From UBA1081 sp964613045 (GTDB lineage Bacteria; Bacillota; Clostridia; Oscillospirales; Acutalibacteraceae): a stretch of DNA of 24,425 nt. Positions within the stretch are counted from its first letter, which is position 1. Every line of letters starts with the position of its first letter. Positions 15,890 through 22,099 of this stretch are shown piece after piece. Location of the stretch: NCBI GenBank assembly GCA_964613045.1, contig CAZTFS010000023.1, positions 1 through 24,425 of the forward strand, in the 5' to 3' direction. The notes beneath the pieces were generated by a model. It was not told the DNA's origin and ran no database searches. It was given only the letters and a program-made list of their open reading frames with translations. Made by a program: the position numbers and the translations under genes.

Positions 15890-16786
15890 ATGTCTGATAA
15901 AATAATTGAATGCGTTCCTAATATCAGCGAAGGCAGAGATATGAACATCGTTTCCGAATGTGTGAATGCAGTTGCATCGGTTGAAGGTGTAAAGGTGCTT
16001 AACTTTACGTCAGACCATGACCATAACCGTTCTGTAATTACATTTACAGGTGCTCCCGAGGATACGGTTGAAGCTGCTGTCCGTCTTTGTAAGAAGGCGT
16101 CTGAGCTTATTGACCTTACAAAGCATACGGGAGAGCATCCTCGTATGGGGGCTGTTGATGTATGTCCTTTTATACCGGTCAAAAATGTTACTATGGAGGA
16201 AGCTGTCAGCTGTGCAAAAACAGCAGGAAGTCGTATTTATGCCGAAACAGGTATTCCCGTCTATTTATATGAAAAAGCAGCTTCAGCACCACACCGTGAG
16301 AATCTTGCGGAAGTAAGAAAAGGTCAGTTTGAAGGACTTTCTGAAAAGACGAAGCTTCCCGAATGGCAACCCGATTTCGGCACCGGATATCACAAAACTG
16401 CCGGTATCACCATTGTAGGTGCAAGAGAATTTTTAATTGCTTTTAATATCGAGCTTGAAACGGAGGATGTTGAGATCGCTAAAAAAATCGCAAAAACCAT
16501 CCGTTTTTCAAACGGCGGTTATCCCTGCGTCAAGGCTCTCGGTCTTATGCTTCATGAATCGAATACTGCTCAGGTTTCAATAAATTTCACCGATTATAAG
16601 ACAACATCGCTTCATACAGTCGTTGATAAGGTCAGGGAAGAGGCAAAAAAATACGGAACAGCCGTTAAATGCACCGAACTCATAGGATTGTCACCCATGA
16701 AAGCACTTATCGACTGTGCCGCACATTATTTAAAAATTAAGGACTTTGATTACGATACGCAGGTGTTTGAAAAACATTTGCTGTGA
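15890..16786 (+). CDS. ftcD: Glutamate formimidoyltransferase (monofunctional FtcD domain)
   Basis: The enzyme moves the formimino group from N-formimino-L-glutamate to tetrahydrofolate, a late step of histidine breakdown that feeds one-carbon folate. The 298 residues cover the formiminotransferase N- and C-subdomains only, without the cyclodeaminase domain found in vertebrate FTCD. Motifs are ECVPNISEGRD at 7-17, a folate- and substrate-site GEHPRMGAVDVCPFIP stretch at 81-96 with catalytic-type H83, and HRENLAEVRKGQFEG at 132-146. A GTG at 15881 is in frame, but AGGTG is the SD, placing the start at ATG 15890. No histidase, urocanase, imidazolonepropionase or cyclodeaminase gene is adjacent, so it is an isolated member of the pathway here. 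Its stop lies only 15 bases from the end of the convergent oxidoreductase gene. Confidence 0.93.
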   Translation: MSDKIIECVPNISEGRDMNIVSECVNAVASVEGVKVLNFTSDHDHNRSVITFTGAPEDTVEAAVRLCKKASELIDLTKHTGEHPRMGAVDVCPFIPVKNVTMEEAVSCAKTAGSRIYAETGIPVYLYEKAASAPHRENLAEVRKGQFEGLSEKTKLPEWQPDFGTGYHKTAGITIVGAREFLIAFNIELETEDVEIAKKIAKTIRFSNGGYPCVKALGLMLHESNTAQVSINFTDYKTTSLHTVVDKVREEAKKYGTAVKCTELIGLSPMKALIDCAAHYLKIKDFDYDTQVFEKHLL

Positions 16787-16801
16787 CGGACAAATTATTG
16801 T

Positions 16802-18604
16802 TTAGGCTTTCAGCAGAATATCCTTTTCTCCGTCCTCGGTTAACATCTGAAGCTCATCAATACCGAGCTTCTTCATAACTCTGGTCCAACGGAGAACCAT
16901 ATCAACGTCATGATTTACGGGCATCCAGCCTGCTTTAAGATAGCTCTTGCATGCCGCAACTCTGTAATCGTCTGTTGTGAGGATTGCTTTTTCAACACCG
17001 TTTTCAAAGAAATGCTTTTCAGCGATTGAACAAAGAGTATGACCGAGTCCCTTTCCTCTTTCGGAATCAGCGACGGAAACCATATGAACAAGACCTAAGC
17101 CTGTTGCGGGATACTTGCAAACTGCAGTTATTGTCGCAATGGGCAATTTTTCTTCATTAAGAATGAAGAATGTGTCCTCATAACAGTTGATATGTTCCAT
17201 GCATTCTGTAAATGCGGTATTATCCGCACCGTATCTTACAAGACCGTTGTTGCAGATTCTTATCCAGTGGGGAATATCCTCTTCACCCTGATATTTTCTG
17301 ACAGAGTAGCCCTCGGGAAGCTGAGGAATATCCTTGTTTTTGGGGAATACCATGAGCTTTAATTGCTTATTCTGAGACATTACGTGAGTTTTCCATGTTC
17401 TCTTATGCTCTTCATAAACTTCATCGGGAATTTCGGGATTGCCCTTTGAGTATGACGGAATAAGCATGTCACCTGCAACCTTGGGATCGGTACATGCAGT
17501 GTCGTTTCTGTATTTCTCTCTGACAGCGGGATCTCTGAAATCCGGTACTTCCATGGGGATACCGCCGTTTAAAACCGAACGGTAAGCAAACAGACCGGGC
17601 AGGAACATGTCAAGAGCCTCATAAACATCAACAATATCAGCTTTTTCGTTGCCGAGCATTTTTTCAACAGCATGATACATTGAGTAGAAATCAGAATTTC
17701 CGTGACCGAAGTCCTTTGCGATATCATCAAATGCTGATCTGGGCTGATAACACTTGACTGAGAAATTGTCGGGATTGTTTACGTAAAGTGTGGTAACATC
17801 GCCTTTTTTAGTGTCTTCTCTTGCACTTTCAAGTCTTCCGTCAGAACCGTAAACCGTGTACCAGATAGAATTTCTCGAACAGCCGACGCCGTGAAGACTC
17901 TTTATTATTGCACCGTTTTCGAGAGTTATCATCTCAACTGCCGCATTACCTGCTTTTGCTCCCATTCTTGCCATTCTTGCGTTGAAAGGCATCTCAAAGC
18001 CTGTAACTGAAACGGGACGAAGACCTGTAATATGAATAAGAGGACCGATGGAATGCGTGCAGTAGTAGAATGCACTCATTGTATTTCTCCAGTGATCGGG
18101 ATCGCCGAAAGTGAGATAATCCCAGTCGGGCTCGCAGTTGTGCATGTATTCGCCTTCGCCGTACTCAAATTCACCGATCTTACCCTCTCTGTAGAGCTTT
18201 CTCATTTCGTATGTTGAGGGCATGTAGCAGTAATTTTCCGCATAAGCATAGATCTTACCCGATCTCTCAACAGCCTCGACAAGCTCAACAGCTTCTTTGA
18301 GTGACTGACAGGGAAGAACCTCGCTTATAACATGAAGCCCCTTGTTAAGACATTTTATTGCGAAAGGTACATGTTCATTTGCAAAGTTTGCAAGAACAAC
18401 TGCATCCATATCATGGTCGATAAACTCATCAAAGGATGAGTAATATGTAATACTGTCATCGTTGAGTTTTTCTTTTATTCTGTTTAGGTGGAATTCTGAA
18501 TAGTCGCATACTGCAACAAGTACCGCATTGTCAGCAGACTGACAGTATTGCATCATTGATTTGCCTCTGCCTGCACCCAGAACACCAATTTTAATTTTAT
18601 CCAC
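16802..18604 (-). CDS. Gfo/Idh/MocA oxidoreductase with C-terminal GNAT acetyltransferase domain
   Basis: A 600-residue cytoplasmic fusion. Residues 1-395 form an NAD(P)-dependent Gfo/Idh/MocA sugar-type dehydrogenase: Rossmann loop KIGVLGAGRGKSMM near the start, C-terminal sheet domain, and a catalytic-type histidine (H184) in YYCTHSIGP. The usual EKP motif reads SEVLPCQ, so the conserved lysine is missing. Residues about 415-574 form a GNAT domain with LGLVHMVSVADSERGKGLG, whose acetyl-CoA loop is R516GKGLG521, then a YLKAGWMP strand-helix. The longest frame starts at GTG 18613, but GGAAG at 18613-18617 is a proper SD only for the GTG at 18602-18604, which is chosen. It has its own promoter, divergent from thyX, and no gene partner. 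Substrates of either domain are unknown; sugar modification or catabolism is inferred. Confidence 0.88.
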   Translation of the reverse strand: MDKIKIGVLGAGRGKSMMQYCQSADNAVLVAVCDYSEFHLNRIKEKLNDDSITYYSSFDEFIDHDMDAVVLANFANEHVPFAIKCLNKGLHVISEVLPCQSLKEAVELVEAVERSGKIYAYAENYCYMPSTYEMRKLYREGKIGEFEYGEGEYMHNCEPDWDYLTFGDPDHWRNTMSAFYYCTHSIGPLIHITGLRPVSVTGFEMPFNARMARMGAKAGNAAVEMITLENGAIIKSLHGVGCSRNSIWYTVYGSDGRLESAREDTKKGDVTTLYVNNPDNFSVKCYQPRSAFDDIAKDFGHGNSDFYSMYHAVEKMLGNEKADIVDVYEALDMFLPGLFAYRSVLNGGIPMEVPDFRDPAVREKYRNDTACTDPKVAGDMLIPSYSKGNPEIPDEVYEEHKRTWKTHVMSQNKQLKLMVFPKNKDIPQLPEGYSVRKYQGEEDIPHWIRICNNGLVRYGADNTAFTECMEHINCYEDTFFILNEEKLPIATITAVCKYPATGLGLVHMVSVADSERGKGLGHTLCSIAEKHFFENGVEKAILTTDDYRVAACKSYLKAGWMPVNHDVDMVLRWTRVMKKLGIDELQMLTEDGEKDILLKA

Positions 18605-18637
18605 TTGTACCACTTCCGAAAATTAATTTTCATACAC

Positions 18638-18666
18638 AATATATCACAAGCATTTATAATTTTCAA
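18638..18666 (-). promoter_or_regulatory. Sigma-A-type promoter of the Gfo-GNAT gene
   Basis: On the minus strand: -35 TTGAAA (18661-18666), 17-base spacer, -10 TATATT (18638-18643). It predicts initiation near 18631 and a leader of about 27 bases to the GTG start. Confidence 0.75.
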
Positions 18667-18688
18667 GTTTATTTTTAATATATTTTAG

Positions 18689-18717
18689 TTGACCTTTTCT
18701 TCATTGTGTGATAATAT
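18689..18717 (+). promoter_or_regulatory. Sigma-A-type promoter of the thyX-to-clpE run
   Basis: -35 TTGACC (18689-18694), 17-base spacer, -10 TAATAT (18712-18717). Initiation would be near 18724, about 24 bases before the thyX-like ATG. Its -35 lies 22 bases from the -35 of the divergent promoter, in very AT-rich DNA. Confidence 0.72.
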
Positions 18718-18747
18718 TAATCTGATTAATTTTGAGGTGAACGGAAT

Positions 18748-20139
18748 ATGAATACAGATAATTACAGAGGTTCTGTTGTAAAAATTCTCGGTATGACCGA
18801 CACAGGCGAAAAGATCCCCGCTGCAGCAGGCAGAATATCTACGCAGGAGGGCAATGCATTCGATATATACGAGAAATCGCAGGATACGGAAAAGAACGCA
18901 AAGCTTATAGCAAAAGTAACCCGTTCGGGGCACAATTCGACTATTGAGCATACAGTTTTCAATATTGCATTTAAGGATGTTTCCGTTTTTGTTGAGCAGT
19001 TTATGATCGAATTCAGACTTGCTTCTTTTACAGTCAAATCAAGACGTTATGTCAATTTCGGTGACTGCGGATATTACGTACCGTTTCTCAGGAGTAAAGA
19101 CCTTGAGGACAGATACAGCGAAACGATGGACTATCTTTTTGACGAATATAATGCTTTCATTGACGCAGGTGTTCCCAAAGAGGATGCAAGATTTCTGCTT
19201 CCGTACTGTCTGAGAAGTAATTTCTTCTGCACGATAAATGCAAGAGAACTTCTTCATGTGCTTCGTTCCATGCTTTTCGGCAGAGGAAGTGCGTTCAAAG
19301 AGCTTTACGACCTCGGAACTCAGCTTTATGAACAGACAGAAGCACTTGTTCCCGGTATCTGTACGGATTTCTATAAAAGAAGACCCGAAAATTCCGATAA
19401 GATAGCTTTGGGCTATATGTTCAACAATTATGCGTCTGCATCTGAGGACAGCGGTGAAAAAGTTCAGCTTATTTCGTTCTCAGCCGATGCGGAAAAAAGT
19501 GTTGCAAGGTCTGCACTCATCTGGACAAGACAGTATGCCCCCGATACGGTTGAGCGTATAATCGAAGATGATAGCAATGTAGATAAGATAATTGACTGTG
19601 TAACATCATCTCTCAGACCCAGACCCCTTGAGACTATCAATTACACATTCAGACTCAACGGTGTGTCACTTTCCACCATAACACATTTTGCACGTCACAG
19701 AATGCACGGTCTCATGGTTCCTTGTCTTACACTTACGGACAGAACAAAATACATTGTTCCCGATACCGTAAAAGCAGACAAGTCACTTCTTGACAGATAT
19801 ATTGCGGCGTTTGCTAAAATGAAAGAGCTGTACGATTTGCTTAAGGCTGAAGGCTGCAGCGAAGAGGAAATAGTCTACTGTCAGATGAGCGGTAATACTC
19901 TTGATATCGTTTCTTCAATGAACGGCAGAGAACTGCTTCTCTTTATGAAGCTGAGAACTTGTAACCGTGCTCAGTGGGAGATAAGAGATTATGCCGTCGA
20001 AATGCTCAGACAGTTAAGAGTCAAAGCACCGGCAATTTTCTCAAAATACGGCCCGAGCTGTTATGTATCGGCATGTCCCGAAGGTGCATTATCCTGCGGT
20101 AAGGCTTCGGAAGTTAAAGAATTTTTCAAGAATCTTTGA
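18748..20139 (+). CDS. Tandem-domain ThyX-like flavin-dependent thymidylate synthase
   Basis: ThyX makes dTMP from dUMP with methylene-tetrahydrofolate, FAD and NAD(P)H, normally as a homotetramer of about 220-residue subunits. This protein has 463 residues and two ThyX-like halves. Half one (about 1-215) has SGHNSTIEHTVF (60-71) and EFRLASFTVKSRRY (88-101), which aligns with the RHRxxSxxxxSxRY signature but with E88-F89 where Arg-His is expected. Half two (about 240-463) has an intact R316-H317-R318 but C326 where the signature serine lies, plus LRTCNRAQWEIR (402-413), which carries the dUMP-site arginine (R403). Half one lacks an equivalent AQWEIR segment. The SD GAGGTG is 8 bases before the ATG. 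It is likely an internal pseudo-dimer. A non-ThyX role for this divergent form cannot be excluded. Confidence 0.82.
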   Translation: MNTDNYRGSVVKILGMTDTGEKIPAAAGRISTQEGNAFDIYEKSQDTEKNAKLIAKVTRSGHNSTIEHTVFNIAFKDVSVFVEQFMIEFRLASFTVKSRRYVNFGDCGYYVPFLRSKDLEDRYSETMDYLFDEYNAFIDAGVPKEDARFLLPYCLRSNFFCTINARELLHVLRSMLFGRGSAFKELYDLGTQLYEQTEALVPGICTDFYKRRPENSDKIALGYMFNNYASASEDSGEKVQLISFSADAEKSVARSALIWTRQYAPDTVERIIEDDSNVDKIIDCVTSSLRPRPLETINYTFRLNGVSLSTITHFARHRMHGLMVPCLTLTDRTKYIVPDTVKADKSLLDRYIAAFAKMKELYDLLKAEGCSEEEIVYCQMSGNTLDIVSSMNGRELLLFMKLRTCNRAQWEIRDYAVEMLRQLRVKAPAIFSKYGPSCYVSACPEGALSCGKASEVKEFFKNL

Positions 20140-20145
20140 TATAAT
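20137..20145 (+). promoter_or_regulatory. Possible extended -10 promoter before the YerC gene
   Basis: TGA-TATAAT is an exact extended -10 (TGnTATAAT). Its TG comes from the TGA stop of the thyX-like gene. No good -35 is present, as expected for this promoter type. Initiation near 20152 would give a 17-base leader containing the AAAGGA SD. Confidence 0.45.
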
Positions 20146-20168
20146 CATCGGAAAAGGATTGATAAACA

Positions 20169-20453
20169 ATGAAAGACAGCGTAAAACAGGAAAATGCAAC
20201 AATGCTTTGTAAGGCAATACTTACCCTTAAGAACGAGGAAGAGGTAGCTGCCTTCTTCAAGGATCTTTGTACTGATACTGAGATATATTCAATGGCACAG
20301 CGTTTTGTGGTTGCAAAAATGGTTGCTGAGGGTAAAAAGTATGATGAGATCGAGGAGCAGACAGGTGCATCTCCCGCAACTATCAGCCGTGTAAAGCGAT
20401 ATATGACAAATTACGCTCAGTATGAGATATTCAAGAGGATAGATAAAGAATGA
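20169..20453 (+). CDS. YerC/YecD-type TrpR-related DNA-binding protein
   Basis: This 94-residue all-helical protein belongs to the TrpR-like superfamily, YerC/YecD branch. The family signature is visible: early LCKAILTLKNEEEVAAFFKDLC (13-34), then MAQRFVVAKMVAEG (42-55) and a helix-turn-helix at about 58-77 (YDEIEEQTGASPATISRVKR). Unlike true TrpR, YerC proteins are not known to bind tryptophan; their regulon is poorly defined, although the window also holds trpB. The SD AAAGGA precedes the ATG. Its TGA overlaps the ATG of the methyltransferase gene by four bases (ATGA, 20450-20453), predicting translational coupling. It acts in the cytoplasm as a likely dimeric regulator. The family call is strong; its target is unknown. 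Confidence 0.9.
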   Translation: MKDSVKQENATMLCKAILTLKNEEEVAAFFKDLCTDTEIYSMAQRFVVAKMVAEGKKYDEIEEQTGASPATISRVKRYMTNYAQYEIFKRIDKE

Positions 20454-21178
20454 GTTATTCCTCATTTGCTTGTGTTTATGATACGCTGACATTTAATGTT
20501 GAGTATGAAAAACGGGCGGATTATATTTGTCAGCTCTTAAAACGAAACGGCTGTGAAAACGGTATATTGCTTGATCTTGCTTGCGGTACAGGCTCTCTGT
20601 CAGAGCTTATCGCAAAAAAAGGTTACGATATGATACTTGTTGATTCTTCACCGGAAATGTTGGGATTTGCAAGGGAAAGACTGCCTGATGCACTGGTTCT
20701 CTGTCAGGATATGACCGAGCTTGATCTTTACGGAACTGTAAACGCCGCAGTTTGCTCGTTGGACGGAATAAATCATCTTTTAAAGCCTGTTGATGTTAAA
20801 AAAGCGTTTGCTTGTGTTTCGCTGTTTACCGAAAAAGGCGGAGCTTTTGTCTTTGATGTCAATACTCCTTATAAACACGAACACATTCTCGGTAATAACA
20901 CTATCGTCTGCGAAAAAGATGATGTGTATCTTGTGTGGCAGAATTCATACAGAAGAAAGAGCCGTACAGTTGATATTAATCTCGATATTTTCACAAAGGA
21001 AAACGGCGTGTATATAAGAAATTCCGAGAGCTTTTCCGAAAGGGCTTATGATATTGAAGATATATGCAAATGGCTCGGTGATGCAGGCTTCAGCGTAACA
21101 GGTCTGTATGACGACATGACGTTTGATGAACCGCACGAAAATTCACAAAGGGTTTATATTTCTGCGGTAAAATTATAA
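20450..21178 (+). CDS. Class I SAM-dependent methyltransferase
   Basis: This 242-residue cytoplasmic enzyme has the Rossmann-like SAM fold: motif I LLDLACGTGSLSELIAKKG (40-58), an acidic VDSSPEML strand end (64-71), and the post-motif region CQDMTELDL (about 85-93). A C-terminal beta-rich insert follows, giving the overall shape of the Methyltransf_25/11 group found throughout Clostridia. The N-terminus MSYSSFACVYDTL is the usual helix preceding the fold. The methyl acceptor cannot be read from sequence. The start overlaps the YerC stop (ATGA), and the stop lies 21 bases before hslO. Operon placement next to Hsp33 and ClpE does not itself define a substrate. Confidence 0.88.
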   Translation: MSYSSFACVYDTLTFNVEYEKRADYICQLLKRNGCENGILLDLACGTGSLSELIAKKGYDMILVDSSPEMLGFARERLPDALVLCQDMTELDLYGTVNAAVCSLDGINHLLKPVDVKKAFACVSLFTEKGGAFVFDVNTPYKHEHILGNNTIVCEKDDVYLVWQNSYRRKSRTVDINLDIFTKENGVYIRNSESFSERAYDIEDICKWLGDAGFSVTGLYDDMTFDEPHENSQRVYISAVKL

Positions 21179-21199
21179 AAAACAGAGGTAAAATATATA

Positions 21200-22087
21200 A
21201 TGGGAAATCTTGTTAGATGTATTTCTGACGACGGTACACTGCTTATAATGGCATGTGATACGACCGATGTTGTTCAGGAAGCTTATGAAATACACGGCAC
21301 ATCAAAAGTGTGTACAGCCGCATTGGGCAGACTTTTGACCGCATCGGCAATGATGGGAAGTATGCTCAAGGGCAAAAATGATACTCTGACTCTCAAGATA
21401 AACGGCGGCGGTCCTGCAGGTTCCGTTCTTGCGGTTGCAGACAGCTCATGCCATGTCAAGGGCTATATAGTTGACGGCAATGTTGAATTGCCGCTAAACA
21501 GTAAGGGTAAGCTTGACGTTGGCGGTGCCGTAGGTAAGGAAGGCTTTCTTACCGTTATCAAGGATTTAGGTCTGAAAGAGCCTTTTGTCGGTCAGGTTCC
21601 CATCGTTTCCGGTGAGATTGCAGAGGACATTACAGCTTATTTTGCCGCAAGTGAACAGACTCCGTCAGTCTGCGGTCTGGGCGTTCTTGTGGCTCAGGAC
21701 AGATCGGTTCTTAAAGCGGGCGGATTTCTTATCCAGCTTCTTCCTACAGCTTTTGATGATACCATTGATAAGATAGAAAAGGATATAGAGGGAATCTCAT
21801 CTGTTACAAAAATGCTTGTTGACGGTATGACACCCGAACAGATATGTAAGGCTGTTCTGCCCTCATTCAATATTGAAGTTCTTGATGAGATGCATCCCGT
21901 ATATAAATGTGACTGTTCAAGAGAAAGAGTTGAGCAGGCATTGATCTCTGCCGGCAGTGCGGAGCTTAAGGATATGGCTAATGATGAGAATACCGAGGTC
22001 AGATGTCAGTTCTGTAACGGAGTGTATAATTTTTCAAGCAAGGATATCCTCGACCTTGTAAAAGCGTCAACTTTCGGGGATGATTAA
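21200..22087 (+). CDS. hslO: Hsp33 redox-regulated chaperone
   Basis: Hsp33 is a cytoplasmic holdase that is switched on when oxidants form disulfides and expel its zinc, protecting unfolding proteins during oxidative stress. The 295 residues match the family length. The N-terminal substrate-binding domain includes GRLLTASAMMGSMLKG (43-58), INGGGPAGSVLAVAD (67-81) and GLGVLVAQD (159-167). The C-terminal zinc switch has all four cysteines: C237 and C239 (CDC) and C269 and C272 (CQFC). The ATG has SD AGAGG. The gene sits between the methyltransferase and the ClpE-like ATPase, 12 bases before the latter, so chaperone and unfoldase are likely made together. For an anaerobe this pairing fits a response to oxygen exposure. 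Confidence 0.96.
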   Translation: MGNLVRCISDDGTLLIMACDTTDVVQEAYEIHGTSKVCTAALGRLLTASAMMGSMLKGKNDTLTLKINGGGPAGSVLAVADSSCHVKGYIVDGNVELPLNSKGKLDVGGAVGKEGFLTVIKDLGLKEPFVGQVPIVSGEIAEDITAYFAASEQTPSVCGLGVLVAQDRSVLKAGGFLIQLLPTAFDDTIDKIEKDIEGISSVTKMLVDGMTPEQICKAVLPSFNIEVLDEMHPVYKCDCSRERVEQALISAGSAELKDMANDENTEVRCQFCNGVYNFSSKDILDLVKASTFGDD

Positions 22088-22099
22088 AGGAGAAAATTA

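Noticed and set aside
18605..18613. GTG 18613 as start of the Gfo-GNAT gene
   Set aside because: The G of that GTG is the last base of the GGAAG SD, so only the GTG at 18602-18604 can use it.
18689..18710. CtsR-type operator upstream of the run ending in clpE
   Set aside because: Only one GGTCAA-like half is present on the minus strand, without the second half at the required spacing.
18605..18747. Riboswitch or T-box in the divergent region before thyX
   Set aside because: Predicted leaders are about 25 bases on each side, too short for any such element.
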